Assembly: GCA_020635675.1 (NCBI GenBank)
Contig: JACJZJ010000004.1
Coordinates: forward strand, 186,001 to 250,000
DNA from: Flavobacteriales bacterium
Lineage (GTDB): Bacteria > Bacteroidota > Bacteroidia > Flavobacteriales_F > PHOS-HE28
Length of the DNA stretch: 64,000 nt
Direction of reading: 5' to 3'
The notes under the pieces are model-generated. The model was not told the DNA's origin. It saw nothing but the letters and a program-made list of their open reading frames with translations, and made no database searches. Made by a program: the position numbers and the translations under genes. Numbering within the stretch: position 1 is the stretch's first letter; each line of letters opens with the position of its first letter. This document shows, piece by piece, positions 36,120 through 45,050 of this stretch.

Positions 36120-36133
36120 CCTGTCGGCCTTCC

Positions 36134-36141
36134 TACATTCG
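36134..36141 (+). promoter_or_regulatory. -7 element TACATTCG before mnmH
   Basis: TAnnTTCG-type element ending 5 bp before the ATG of mnmH, implying a nearly leaderless transcript separate from the esterase gene. Confidence 0.5.
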
Positions 36142-36146
36142 GTGCG

Positions 36147-37193
36147 ATGGTCCGGCCTTGCGACGTCACGGAGTTCCTTCATGGTGATCTGCCGATGATC
36201 GATGTGCGGTCCCCCGGAGAGTTCGCACGTGGACACATCCCTGGTGCGCACTCGCTCCCCCTGTTCTCCGATGAGGAACGCGCGGTGGTCGGAACGCTCT
36301 ACAAGCAGAAGGGTCGTGAGCAGGCCGTGCTGGAAGGCCTGCGCATCGTGGGTCCGAAGCTCGCCGGCATCGTGGAACAGGCGCGGCAGGTGGCACCCGG
36401 TGGACGGATCGCCGTGCATTGTTGGAGGGGTGGCGAACGCAGCGGCAGCGTGGCCTGGTTGCTGGACAAGGCCGGTTTCGCGGAGGTGGTCACGCTGAAG
36501 AAGGGCTACAAGGCATTCCGGCACCATGTCCTGGCCTCGTTCACGGACCCGCCTCGATCCATCGTATTGGGCGGCTTCACGGGCAGCGGAAAGACCGACG
36601 TGCTGCACGCATTGCGCGAGCAGGGCGAGCAAGTGGTGGACCTCGAGGGGCTGGCGAACCATCGCGGATCCTCGTTCGGTGCGCTCGGCCGCCCCCCCCA
36701 ACCGACCACGGAACATTTCGAGAATCTGCTTTGGCACGCCCTGCACCGGCTCGACCGCACCCGCATCACATGGATCGAGGACGAGAGCATGATGATAGGC
36801 AGAGTGAAGCTCCCCGATGCGCTGTACGACGCGATCCGGAGATCCCGAGTGGTCTTCCTCGACGTTCCGAAGGAACAACGCGCGGACCACCTGGTGGCGA
36901 TCTACGGGGGGGCGGACCGCAATGGACTGGCCGAAGCCATCCAGCGGATCGGCAAACGTCTCGGTCCGCAGCACGCCAAAGCGGCTTTGGAGGCGCTCGA
37001 CAACGACGATCTTCGCAGCGCGGCCTTGATCGCGTTGACCTACTACGACAAGACCTATGCGCACGGGCTTGCGCATCGTGATCCGGCAACGGTGGTGCGC
37101 GTGTCCCCGCAGACGACCCTGCCCGGAACACTGGCCACCGAGATCCGTGATATCCCCTCGCGACCCATGCGAACAGAAGAACGGACAACCTGA
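36147..37193 (+). CDS. mnmH: tRNA 2-selenouridine synthase
   Basis: A 348-aa enzyme (also called SelU/YbbB) that replaces sulfur with selenium at the wobble 2-thiouridine of tRNAs for Lys, Glu and Gln, using selenophosphate. Residues 5-125 are a rhodanese domain with the catalytic Cys92 in VHCWRGGERSGS. Residues 138-330 hold a P-loop domain (LGGFTGSGKT, 141-150). Both halves and the family length are as expected. The selenium donor synthase selD lies 2.5 kb downstream on the same strand, supporting the assignment. A TACATTCG promoter box ends 5 bp before the ATG. Confidence 0.93.
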   Translation: MVRPCDVTEFLHGDLPMIDVRSPGEFARGHIPGAHSLPLFSDEERAVVGTLYKQKGREQAVLEGLRIVGPKLAGIVEQARQVAPGGRIAVHCWRGGERSGSVAWLLDKAGFAEVVTLKKGYKAFRHHVLASFTDPPRSIVLGGFTGSGKTDVLHALREQGEQVVDLEGLANHRGSSFGALGRPPQPTTEHFENLLWHALHRLDRTRITWIEDESMMIGRVKLPDALYDAIRRSRVVFLDVPKEQRADHLVAIYGGADRNGLAEAIQRIGKRLGPQHAKAALEALDNDDLRSAALIALTYYDKTYAHGLAHRDPATVVRVSPQTTLPGTLATEIRDIPSRPMRTEERTT

Positions 37194-37240
37194 AAGGGAT
37201 GGTGCCGTCTAGAGCACAGAAGGCTCATTCCTCATTGCGC

Positions 37241-38290
37241 ATGAAGCATTTCTTCGCACTTGGCGCCTTGCTCGCCACGGCGCTCCCGGCTGCGGCCCAA
37301 CCCCCGTTCTCAGTGGATTGGTACCACGACCAGGTCTATTGGTACCAAGCCTGGTACAAGGACCGTGTGGAGATCAAGAACACCAATGGGGCGACGTCCA
37401 TGATCATCCATGACGACCTGAACAACCCCTACGTATGTGTCGGCGCTCCTTCGCCCGTTCGCGCGAGCTTCAGTGCAGGCGGTTTCCCTGCGGGCTTGGG
37501 GTGCATCGATTTCCTCTGGTCGGATACCTACGTCACCACACTATACCCGCAGAACATCAGCATCTATGATGTATTCCAGGGATCCGATTTCGATATCTAC
37601 GTGACAAATGTCTATCAGAGCCTCTACAACGAACCCTATACGCTCAATTGTGGTGGGGGCATCGCCTACGAGTATGCCTCGGATGGGCATGCGTTCCTGG
37701 CCGAACAGGGAACCCTTTACGTGGCCGCGAATTCCGACGTCTGTCCGGACCTGCGGCTCTTCAAACAACCCTATCCGACCACCCTGTCCCAATGCGATTG
37801 GTGCACCTGCATCCCATCGAACGTCCGATCCTTGGAACTGCATTATGATACCCTTCTGGCCATTGGCTTTCCTACGGTGACCAAGGTGGATGTGGCCACT
37901 GGGACCCAGGGAGGTTCCTTCGACCTTTATTCCGGGGCGAACGCAAGCGATGGATACACCTTCATGGATGGGGATACGCTCTTCTGGACGAGCCGCTACG
38001 ACGGCAACGGGATCCACGTGGGGCGGTACCAATACGGCGTGGGGCCTGTCTGGGAGGTGACCGTTCCGATCTTCGCTCCTCCCCTGGAACTCCTCGGTGA
38101 CCCCTATGGACGCCTCTGGACGGCGGCGGACGACCAGCTCATCTGGATCGACCGCGCGAACGGCACGTTCTCCACCTATGCCTTCCCAGGGACGATCGAG
38201 GACATCGACATGCTCGGGGACCAGTTGGCATTCACCGGCACCACCGATGGCGTAACGAACTATGTATTGAAGGCCCACGTGGTCCCCTGA
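37241..38290 (+). CDS. Secreted propeller-like protein of unknown function
   Basis: A 349-aa protein with a signal peptide (MKHFFALGALLATALPAAAQ) and a Cys- and Tyr-rich beta-structured body. Recurring short blocks such as DGHAFLAEQGTLYVA and DGYTFMDGDTLFWTS suggest propeller blades. There is no T9SS tail. ATG at 37241 begins the signal peptide. The next gene has a similar repeat rhythm and does carry a sorting domain, so the two may be distant paralogues. The pair sits between mnmH and selD without an obvious link to selenium. Confidence 0.65.
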   Translation: MKHFFALGALLATALPAAAQPPFSVDWYHDQVYWYQAWYKDRVEIKNTNGATSMIIHDDLNNPYVCVGAPSPVRASFSAGGFPAGLGCIDFLWSDTYVTTLYPQNISIYDVFQGSDFDIYVTNVYQSLYNEPYTLNCGGGIAYEYASDGHAFLAEQGTLYVAANSDVCPDLRLFKQPYPTTLSQCDWCTCIPSNVRSLELHYDTLLAIGFPTVTKVDVATGTQGGSFDLYSGANASDGYTFMDGDTLFWTSRYDGNGIHVGRYQYGVGPVWEVTVPIFAPPLELLGDPYGRLWTAADDQLIWIDRANGTFSTYAFPGTIEDIDMLGDQLAFTGTTDGVTNYVLKAHVVP

Positions 38291-38304
38291 TCCCTTTCGA
38301 TCCA

Positions 38305-39621
38305 ATGATCCGCCAGAAACTCCTTTCGCTCGCCACCATCCTTTGCACAGCGCTCGTGCATGGTCAGACGGCCCTGACCCCGATCTGGTCGCACGTGGAC
38401 GGATCCGGCACCCGTACACCCACCAAGCTGGCCTTGGATACCGCGAGCGGCCTGCTCTATCGTGCTTTGGACCCGGACCCGGTGAACAGTCTTCTTTTCG
38501 ATGTGGAAGTGTTCGATGTGGATGGCAACGACCTGACACCCACACCACAGTTCCAGATCGAGGGATCACCCTATGCGTACGGTACGCTGGTGAACCAATT
38601 GCGCCATTTGGACGCACGCCATGACACTCTTTTCGTGGTGATGCGGCTGTTCGATGATTCCACCCAGCAAAAGAAATACCATTGGACGGCGATCTATCCG
38701 CTCAATGGTGATCCGGGAAGGTTGTTGGGCAGCGGCAGCACGCCCACCCTGGACGCGAGGCACCTACCGGAAGGATCCCTGGTGCTTACGGACCAGCACC
38801 TGCGTACCTATGGCCCCACCGGCCTGCCCAAGGAGAGGGTGCCCGCCGTCGGATGCACACGCATGGTCGTGGCACCGGACCGGGTGATCTGTGGTGGGCC
38901 GCCGGACCTCAAGGTCCTGCGCCGGTCGGACCTTGCCATGCTTCCCGACCTGATCGTGCCCGCTTCCGGCATGGCGCTTTCCAACAGGATGTTGCAGAAG
39001 AACGGTATCGTACACTATGCCACCTTGTTCGATGACAACAGCATCGGCTTCGGCGCTGTGGATACGAGCGGAACGATGTTATGGAACAAGAACATGCCGC
39101 TTGGCGGCATGTCCCCCGAATTGACCGCGATCGCCATGGATGCAACAGGAGCCTTTTGGATCAGCTTGAATACGACATCCGGTGGGATCGCTCAGGGGAT
39201 GCTCATCGGTACGGATGCCTCGGGGACATTGACCGATGTGTACACCTATGGCCAGACGATCGATGACCTTGCATGTTCTGGATCCCGCCTCTTCTGCACC
39301 GGTGTGGAGGACATCCAGGCGCAATCCACGTACGTAGCCGCATTGGAGCCTGGGGTCATCACCGGGATCGCAGCCGATGCCGGCACCGAGGTCCTGATAA
39401 TACCCGTTCCTGCGACCGATCGCATCACCGTGTCCGGTCTCCCCGCCGATACAAGGTGTGTGGACCTGATGGACCAGAGCGGACGCATCCTTCGACAATG
39501 GAACACCCCGCCTCGCGGTTCCCTTGTCCTTGACGTGGGCGACCTCGCGAACGGGGGCTACCTGCTGGAACTGCGAAGGTCCGATACGTCCATCATGAAG
39601 CGTTTCCAGATCGCGCGTTGA
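38305..39621 (+). CDS. T9SS-exported propeller-like protein
   Basis: A 438-aa protein with a signal peptide (LLSLATILCTALVHGQ), a beta-rich body made of blade-like repeats (SGLLYRALDPDP, DTLFVVMRLFDDS, GAFWISLNTTSGG) and a T9SS type A domain at residues 360-438 (IIPVPATDRITVSGLP, LANGGYLLEL). No catalytic motif is visible. It starts 14 bp after the preceding gene, so the two are probably one transcript. The function is unknown; a cell-surface location is predicted. Confidence 0.72.
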   Translation: MIRQKLLSLATILCTALVHGQTALTPIWSHVDGSGTRTPTKLALDTASGLLYRALDPDPVNSLLFDVEVFDVDGNDLTPTPQFQIEGSPYAYGTLVNQLRHLDARHDTLFVVMRLFDDSTQQKKYHWTAIYPLNGDPGRLLGSGSTPTLDARHLPEGSLVLTDQHLRTYGPTGLPKERVPAVGCTRMVVAPDRVICGGPPDLKVLRRSDLAMLPDLIVPASGMALSNRMLQKNGIVHYATLFDDNSIGFGAVDTSGTMLWNKNMPLGGMSPELTAIAMDATGAFWISLNTTSGGIAQGMLIGTDASGTLTDVYTYGQTIDDLACSGSRLFCTGVEDIQAQSTYVAALEPGVITGIAADAGTEVLIIPVPATDRITVSGLPADTRCVDLMDQSGRILRQWNTPPRGSLVLDVGDLANGGYLLELRRSDTSIMKRFQIAR

Positions 39622-39671
39622 CCGACGCGGTCCAGTGCGGTTCGCCAACTTCGCCGACCTACCACCGGACC

Positions 39672-40721
39672 ATGCCTTACAATACGCCGTCCCCCATCCG
39701 CCTCACCCATTACAGCAGCGGCGCCGGCTGTGGATGCAAGATCGCCCCGGCCGTGCTGGAGACCATACTCAGGGTCGGTGGCCCTCCCTTCGATGATCCC
39801 CACCTCATGGTCGGTTATGGCTCCCGTGACGATGCGGCCGTCTACGACATCGGCAATGGCGAAGCACTTATCAGCACGGTCGACTTCTTCTCCCCTATCG
39901 TGGATGATGCGATGGACTTCGGCCGCATCGCCGCGGCGAACGCGCTCAGCGATGTCTATGCCATGGGTGGCACTCCGCTCATGGCGGTGGCCGTGCTGGG
40001 TTGGCCAGTGGAAAAGCTTCCCGCCGCGATGGCCGGTCAGGTCGTGGAGGGAGGCCGGCAGAAATGCGCCGAAGCCGGGATCGTCCTAGCCGGAGGGCAC
40101 AGTATTGATTCACCGGAACCGTTCTTCGGATTGGCCGTCTCCGGACGGGTCGGCCATGACCATCTGAAACGGAACGACACGGCCCAGACCGGCGACCTCA
40201 TCGTACTGACGCGTGCGCTCGGCTCAGGAGTGTTGAGCACCGCTATGAAGCGCGGTCTGGTCCAGGAGAAGGAAAGTCGGGCATTCATCCGGCATTTGAG
40301 CGCGCTGAACAGCATCGGGGCTCAACTGGGGCGATCCCGCTCCGTGACGGCAATGACGGACGTCACCGGGTTCGGACTGTTCGGCCATCTTCTCGAAATG
40401 AGCGCGAGCACGCTTTCGGCGGTGATCGAATACGACCGAGTACCATTGTTGGAAGGCGTTCAGGACCTCCTGAAAAGCGGGTGCTATGCGGATGGCGCAT
40501 TGCGCAACTGGAAGAGCTATCACAACCAGGTCTCCGGAGCAGAAGCGCTCGCGCCCATGATGGTGGGCTCGGACCCACAGACCAACGGCGGGCTCCTGCT
40601 CGCTCTCGACCCGAACGGAGGCGATGAGGTGCTTGGGATGCTGAAGGACCAGGGTGTGGCCTGCAGTGTCATCGGCCGCTTCGAGGCCCGAGGGTCGCGC
40701 AGTGCGGTCCAGGTGCGATGA
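39672..40721 (+). CDS. selD: Selenide, water dikinase (selenophosphate synthase)
   Basis: A 349-aa enzyme that makes selenophosphate from selenide and ATP. The N-terminal loop SSGAGCGCKIAP has Cys20, matching the catalytic Cys/Sec position, and Lys23; Cys, not Sec, is used. YGSRDDAAVYDIG and TDVTGFGLFGHLLEM are the ATP/Mg-binding motifs, and GGHSIDSPEPFFGLAV is typical. ATG at 39672 is chosen; the in-frame TTG at 39618 adds 18 unlikely residues and overlaps the upstream stop. With mnmH nearby, the visible selenium use is tRNA selenouridine; no selA, selB or tRNA-Sec is in the window. Confidence 0.95.
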   Translation: MPYNTPSPIRLTHYSSGAGCGCKIAPAVLETILRVGGPPFDDPHLMVGYGSRDDAAVYDIGNGEALISTVDFFSPIVDDAMDFGRIAAANALSDVYAMGGTPLMAVAVLGWPVEKLPAAMAGQVVEGGRQKCAEAGIVLAGGHSIDSPEPFFGLAVSGRVGHDHLKRNDTAQTGDLIVLTRALGSGVLSTAMKRGLVQEKESRAFIRHLSALNSIGAQLGRSRSVTAMTDVTGFGLFGHLLEMSASTLSAVIEYDRVPLLEGVQDLLKSGCYADGALRNWKSYHNQVSGAEALAPMMVGSDPQTNGGLLLALDPNGGDEVLGMLKDQGVACSVIGRFEARGSRSAVQVR

Positions 40722-40803
40722 CCGCCACGCACCGGGCCTTCCGTTTCCGTTCCATCGCGGCCATGAACGATGGAACGACCACGTTGAACAAAACCGAACG
40801 TAG

Positions 40804-40811
40804 TAATTTTG
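40804..40811 (+). promoter_or_regulatory. -7 element TAATTTTG with TTG -33 box
   Basis: Perfect TAnnTTTG match with TTG at 40784-40786 as a possible -33 box (17-bp spacer), 54 bp before the ATG at 40866. It is the best-formed promoter in the window. Confidence 0.65.
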
Positions 40812-40865
40812 ACATCGACCATGTCGGCCGTAAGACCGGCACCCAACCTGCTAAAATCTGCTGAT

Positions 40866-41420
40866 ATGCCGAAAAGACGATTTTCTGATGAGGATCTCGA
40901 GGAATTACTGAGCCACTACCGGTCGGAAAGGCGCAAGCTTATCTTCCAATTGGATGAGATCCGCCGGACCATCAAGCAACTCCGCGGATCGAAAACATCC
41001 GATGCCAGGACATCGGGACGCCGCACGAGCAGCGCGACCGGCACAACGAGACGCCGCGGCCGCAAGCCCGGAAGAAAAAAGAAACGGACGGTAAAGGACG
41101 GCGGCTATCGCCTCAATGATTGGGACAATGCCGTGGTCAGTGCGATCAAGACGACCGGGCGTCTGCTCCCCAAGGCGGACCTCCTGGTGCACCTCAAGAA
41201 ATGGGCGGCCAAGAACGAGCCGAAGGTCCGCGCCGCGGAGATCGATGCCCACCTGACACGTTCATTGCAAAAGCTGAGCGGCAAACGCGGGGTGCTCGGC
41301 AAGCACCACACAGGTCTGCGACGTGGTTTCCACTATGGCCTGAAAGAGTGGTTCTTCAACACGAGCGGAAAACTGCGCCGCACACATCTCCACCGCCTTG
41401 TGCTGAGCACCAAGGATTGA
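40866..41420 (+). CDS. Basic, possibly nucleic-acid-binding protein
   Basis: A 184-aa protein in three parts. Residues 1-45 are a predicted coiled coil (DLEELLSHYRSERRKLIFQL). Residues 45-80 are a low-complexity basic linker with an AT-hook-like core (RRRGRKPGRKKKR). Residues 85-184 form a compact domain rich in Lys, Leu and Trp (DWDNAVVSAIKTTGRLLPKA, LKKWAAKNEP). I do not recognise the C-terminal domain. Strong promoter and terminator signals suggest a well-expressed single gene. A nucleoid-associated or regulatory role is an inference from charge and layout. ATG at 40866 is preferred over the ATG at 40821, which would add 15 unrelated residues. Confidence 0.65.
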   Translation: MPKRRFSDEDLEELLSHYRSERRKLIFQLDEIRRTIKQLRGSKTSDARTSGRRTSSATGTTRRRGRKPGRKKKRTVKDGGYRLNDWDNAVVSAIKTTGRLLPKADLLVHLKKWAAKNEPKVRAAEIDAHLTRSLQKLSGKRGVLGKHHTGLRRGFHYGLKEWFFNTSGKLRRTHLHRLVLSTKD

Positions 41421-41436
41421 CCGGACGATACGACCG

Positions 41437-41461
41437 AAGGGGGCGCCGAGAGCGCCCCCTT
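41437..41461 (+). terminator. Intrinsic terminator
   Basis: A 10-bp stem (AAGGGGGCGC at 41437-41446 with 41452-41461), CGAGA loop and a following TTT tract, 16 bp after the stop at 41420. This is the most canonical terminator in the window. Confidence 0.88.
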
Positions 41462-41534
41462 TTCGTTGCACCCGGAGCCGCATACCCCTGGCGAGCGGGG
41501 ATCGACCGTAACTTCCCGACGTCAACGGCATCCC

Positions 41535-41978
41535 ATGAAGAACATACTCGCGCCGATCGATCTCTCCGCTGTATCCATGTCCGTGATCGAAAGTGCCGGC
41601 CTGTTGGCGAAGGCTTTGGATGCCAAGCTATGGATCGTGCATGTGGCGGCCCCGGATCCCGATTTTGTGGGTTTTTCCGCAGGTCCGCGGTATGTACGCA
41701 CGCACCGCGCCGATATCCTGCGCCATGAGCATACTGAAGTGCAGGCCATGGCCGAGCGGTCGCGCCAACAAGGGGTGGACGCCGAGGGGCTCCTGGTGCA
41801 GGGTCCCACCACCGAGACCATCCTCGGTGAATCGATCCATCTGAAAGCGGACCTGATCGTGATGGGTTCACACGGCCACGGGGCGTTGTTCAAGGCGCTC
41901 GTAGGTAGTGTCTGTGAACAGGTCCTTTCCGGCTCGAAGGTTCCCGTGATGATCATCCCCGCACGCGGAAACCAATGA
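41535..41978 (+). CDS. Universal stress protein (UspA family)
   Basis: A 147-aa single-domain protein. It opens KNILAPIDLSA and ends with the ATP-binding loop VMGSHGHGALFKALVGSV, fitting the G-2x-G-9x-G(S/T) pattern of ATP-binding Usp proteins, followed by VPVMIIP. It is cytoplasmic and linked to stress or dormancy responses in other bacteria. ATG at 41535 is chosen because the family motif starts immediately. It overlaps the next gene by 4 bp (ATGA at 41975), so the two are co-translated. A TAACTTCC sequence at 41509 may be a weak promoter. Confidence 0.92.
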   Translation: MKNILAPIDLSAVSMSVIESAGLLAKALDAKLWIVHVAAPDPDFVGFSAGPRYVRTHRADILRHEHTEVQAMAERSRQQGVDAEGLLVQGPTTETILGESIHLKADLIVMGSHGHGALFKALVGSVCEQVLSGSKVPVMIIPARGNQ

Positions 41979-43114
41979 GGACCGGGGACCGATGGGCCCG
42001 GCCACGGAACACGTTCCTGCCTTTCCTGGTCTGGTCCTGCACGGGGGCGGTCTGTATGCCCTCGCTTCGCGGCGGTGCCCCCCGGCTTGAGGATGTCCGG
42101 CTACCGCCTGGCTTCGCCATCCAAATGTACGCGGACAGTGTCGAGAACGCCCGGGCCATGTGCTGGGGGGACCGGGGGACGCTTTTCGTCGGTTCACGCG
42201 ATGCAGGGATCGTCCATGCACTCCGGGACACTGATGGGGACGGGACACCTGATCGCCGGTGGACGATCGCCAGGGGATTGCGAATGCCTGCCGGTGTCGC
42301 ATTCAGACAGGGTGCTTTGTACGTGTCCGCGATCGACCGCATCCTCCGTTTCGATGCCATTGAGGATCATCTCGATGACCCGCCCGTACCCGTCGTCGTC
42401 ACGGACGATCTCCCGCAAGAGACCCACCACGGCTGGAAGTTCATCGCCTTCGGTCCCGACGATCGGCTATACGTACCCGTAGGAGCACCGTGTAACATCT
42501 GTGAAAGCGAGGACCCGATCTATGCGAGCATCACCCGCATCCGTCCTGATGGCGATGGAAGGGAGATCGTTGCTCGTGGAGTGCGCAATACGGTGGGGTT
42601 CGATTGGTCGCCGGAGGACTCCACGTTATGGTTCACCGACAATGGTCGTGATTGGGCGGGCGACGATAGGCCGAACGATGAACTGGACCACCTTACAGCC
42701 GTGGGCGAGCATTTCGGCTACCCGTATTGTCACGAGGGCACCTGGCCGGACCCGGAGTTCGGGAAAGGTCATGATTGCATGGACTACACCGCACCGGCGG
42801 CCAGGCTCGGACCACATGTGGCTGCACTGGGGATGCGCTTCTACCGGGGGACCAGCTTCCCTGAAAAATATCATCATGCCATCTTCATAGCCGAACACGG
42901 CAGTTGGAACCGCAGCACACCCATCGGATACCGGATCGCGGTGGCATTTCCCAGGCCCGACGGCACTGCGGAAACGGAGGTCTTTGCCGAAGGTTGGCTG
43001 CGGGGGAACCGCGCCTGGGGCCGGCCCGTGGACGTGCTGAACACACCTGAGGGGGACCTGCTCGTCAGCGATGACGCTGCTGGCGCCATCTATCGGATCT
43101 CATTCACCCGGTAA
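41975..43114 (+). CDS. Sorbosone dehydrogenase-like PQQ-type propeller protein
   Basis: A 379-aa protein related to L-sorbosone and soluble glucose dehydrogenases. Blade motifs are LPPGFAIQMYADSV, GTLFVGSRDAG, HHGWKFIAFGPDDRLYVPVG and EHGSWNRSTPIGYR. The N-terminus (residues 8-28) is a probable signal or anchor segment. It lacks a T9SS tail, so it is probably periplasmic. The start overlaps the Usp stop as ATGA. In family members PQQ is the cofactor, but no PQQ synthesis genes are in the window, so oxidoreductase activity is inferred only. It is one of three related propellers here. Confidence 0.8.
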   Translation: MRTGDRWARPRNTFLPFLVWSCTGAVCMPSLRGGAPRLEDVRLPPGFAIQMYADSVENARAMCWGDRGTLFVGSRDAGIVHALRDTDGDGTPDRRWTIARGLRMPAGVAFRQGALYVSAIDRILRFDAIEDHLDDPPVPVVVTDDLPQETHHGWKFIAFGPDDRLYVPVGAPCNICESEDPIYASITRIRPDGDGREIVARGVRNTVGFDWSPEDSTLWFTDNGRDWAGDDRPNDELDHLTAVGEHFGYPYCHEGTWPDPEFGKGHDCMDYTAPAARLGPHVAALGMRFYRGTSFPEKYHHAIFIAEHGSWNRSTPIGYRIAVAFPRPDGTAETEVFAEGWLRGNRAWGRPVDVLNTPEGDLLVSDDAAGAIYRISFTR

Positions 43115-43122
43115 CGGGATCG

Positions 43123-43779
43123 CTAGCCGCGGAATAGTCCCAAAGGCCGCCGGTCCAACCAGGCGCGATCACTGGACCGTGGCGAATACAGCCACAGGAA
43201 CACGCCGGTCGTCACCACCACACCGATCGTTCCACCCGCCAGGATATCGCCCGTGAAATGTTCCGACAGATAGACCCGCGTGAACGCAATTCCAGCGGCC
43301 AGCATGGACCAGAACGGTCCGGTCCAGCGGCGCCCATCGATCACGGCCATTGCCAGGCAAAGGCTGAACGCCGTTGCGGCATGCCCGGAGGGAAAACTGA
43401 AATGATGGTCAAGGACCACCCCCTCCACCAATCGAACCTCCGGCATACGGTCAAGGAACTCCGCCGGCCGATCGGACCCGGCGAACACATTGCGCTTCAA
43501 TAACTGAACAAGCAACCCGCTGCCTGCAGCGGAGACACCCACCATCAGGACCTGCCTCCACCGGCCGGCAAGGAGCAGAAGGATCGCAACGACAGTGGGT
43601 ACGAGACCATCCGCCACGTTCGTGGAAACATGCATCACCGGGTCCAACCAGGAGGGGTGTTCTGCGTTCACGGCCTGATGAAGACCCAGTTTACCCAGGC
43701 GCAAGAGTCCAAGGAGAGGAGGTATCGCCAGCGTTGCGGCCGTGAGAAGGAAGAGCAGCACGTTGCGCCGACGATGCAT
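43123..43779 (-). CDS. PAP2-family membrane phosphatase
   Basis: A 218-aa membrane protein with about six hydrophobic segments and the three-part phosphatidic acid phosphatase signature: KRNVFAGSDRP (motif 1), FSFPSGHAATAF (motif 2, catalytic His), and RVYLSEHFTGDILAG (motif 3). Members dephosphorylate lipid phosphates such as undecaprenyl pyrophosphate or phosphatidic acid. ATG at 43779 is chosen because a perfect TACATTTG promoter box lies 5 bp upstream and the membrane segment follows. The substrate is not predictable. Confidence 0.9.
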   Translation of the reverse strand: MHRRRNVLLFLLTAATLAIPPLLGLLRLGKLGLHQAVNAEHPSWLDPVMHVSTNVADGLVPTVVAILLLLAGRWRQVLMVGVSAAGSGLLVQLLKRNVFAGSDRPAEFLDRMPEVRLVEGVVLDHHFSFPSGHAATAFSLCLAMAVIDGRRWTGPFWSMLAAGIAFTRVYLSEHFTGDILAGGTIGVVVTTGVFLWLYSPRSSDRAWLDRRPLGLFRG

Positions 43780-43784
43780 GCGGC

Positions 43785-43792
43785 CAAATGTA
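43785..43792 (-). promoter_or_regulatory. -7 element TACATTTG for the PAP2 gene
   Basis: Perfect TAnnTTTG match on the minus strand, 5 bp before the ATG at 43779. It faces a divergent -7 box at 43816-43823. Confidence 0.6.
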
Positions 43793-43815
43793 GAGCGCAC
43801 CGCGCGTTGTGGTCT

Positions 43816-43823
43816 TAAATTCG
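43816..43823 (+). promoter_or_regulatory. -7 element TAAATTCG
   Basis: TAnnTTCG-type element 5 bp before the GTG at 43829. It supports GTG as the start of the secreted propeller gene. Confidence 0.5.
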
Positions 43824-43828
43824 ACACC

Positions 43829-44968
43829 GTGCGTCCCCAGCTTTTCATGATCGGTGCACTCCTATCGCATCCCCTGTGGTCGCAGTCCTTCGACGGGACC
43901 TATGGTAGCGGAACGGGTGAGTTCGCGGTGGGGACCATGACCACCGCCGCCGGGTTCCGATCTGTGGCGACGCACTACGACCACGCGGGTGCTTCACACG
44001 AAGCAATGGTCATCGCGTTGACGGGATCGGGACAGCAAACGCAACTGCTCACCTTATCCCTTCCCGGAAGGGTCTTCATCCAGGCCACGGCGCCGGCACC
44101 GGGGTCGGGCACCTACCTCCTGGGCAGCACCATTCCCGATGGTCGCAGTGATCATGATGCACTCCTCGTGAGGCTGACGGCGACGAACAGCGTGGTTTGG
44201 ACGGCCACTGAGGACCTGCCCGGTGACCAGCAATTGTTCGGGGTCGCCTTGCTACCCGATGGCAGCGTGATCGCCACGGGCGTGGAACGAACGACGACGA
44301 AGCACGACGTGCTCGTGATGCGGTTCGATCTGAACGGCGGAGTGGACTGGCGAACGACCCTGGGGGGTGCGCTGGACGAAGAGGGGAACGCCATCGCCGT
44401 GGATGGGAACGGGGCGCTCGTCGTCGGGCGGCAGATGAACTTCGGAAATACCAGTGATGCCTATCTCGCCCGCCTCGACCTCGATGGCGATCTGGCCTGG
44501 GAAACGAGTTGGGGCGGTATCAAGGATGAATCGTTCCGCGCGGTCACCATCACACCCGGTGGTTATTTCGTGGCGGTGGGCTTCACGGACAGCTACGGCG
44601 ATACTACATATCTCGGGCATCGCTTCCGGCACGTATGGTTGATGGGGCTGCAGGCCGATGGCGATACGCTTTGGACCCGGGCCATCGGCGACACCCTTTT
44701 CGACCGTGCGGGATATGGTCTCAGCAGTATCCCCAATGGTGACCTGTACGTGGCAGGGGAAAGAGTGGACGGGGTGGATCGGGACGGGCTCCTCATGCGC
44801 ATCGATCCGGCCGCGACACCGATCTGGGAGCGCACGATGGACCATGGCCCCTATGATCATCTGGGCAGTGTGATCACACTGTCCAACGGGGTGTTGGCCA
44901 CGGGCTGGAGCATGGGTGCGCTCGGGCATCAGGCCTGGGTGGTGCGAAGGGACGGTTCAGGCGATTAG
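43829..44968 (+). CDS. Secreted beta-propeller protein
   Basis: A 379-aa protein starting with GTG, which gives the signal peptide MRPQLFMIGALLSHPLWSQ. An ATG at 43847 would cut it to MIGALLSHPLWSQ. The body is a run of about seven similar blades, each with a DGD- or NGD-containing turn and a Trp (GGVDWRTTLGGALDEEGNAI, GDLAWETSWGGIKDESF, GDTLWTRAIGDTLFDRAG). This resembles the repeat proteins often called SBBP or Kelch-like in Bacteroidota. There is no T9SS tail and no catalytic motif. Its function is unknown. Confidence 0.72.
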   Translation: MRPQLFMIGALLSHPLWSQSFDGTYGSGTGEFAVGTMTTAAGFRSVATHYDHAGASHEAMVIALTGSGQQTQLLTLSLPGRVFIQATAPAPGSGTYLLGSTIPDGRSDHDALLVRLTATNSVVWTATEDLPGDQQLFGVALLPDGSVIATGVERTTTKHDVLVMRFDLNGGVDWRTTLGGALDEEGNAIAVDGNGALVVGRQMNFGNTSDAYLARLDLDGDLAWETSWGGIKDESFRAVTITPGGYFVAVGFTDSYGDTTYLGHRFRHVWLMGLQADGDTLWTRAIGDTLFDRAGYGLSSIPNGDLYVAGERVDGVDRDGLLMRIDPAATPIWERTMDHGPYDHLGSVITLSNGVLATGWSMGALGHQAWVVRRDGSGD

Positions 44969-45050
44969 TTCCGATCGTTCCGCACGATCACGTGTTCGAA
45001 AAGCGGACCAGGACTACCGCGATCAAGGTATTGCCTCGCGCATGATGGGA

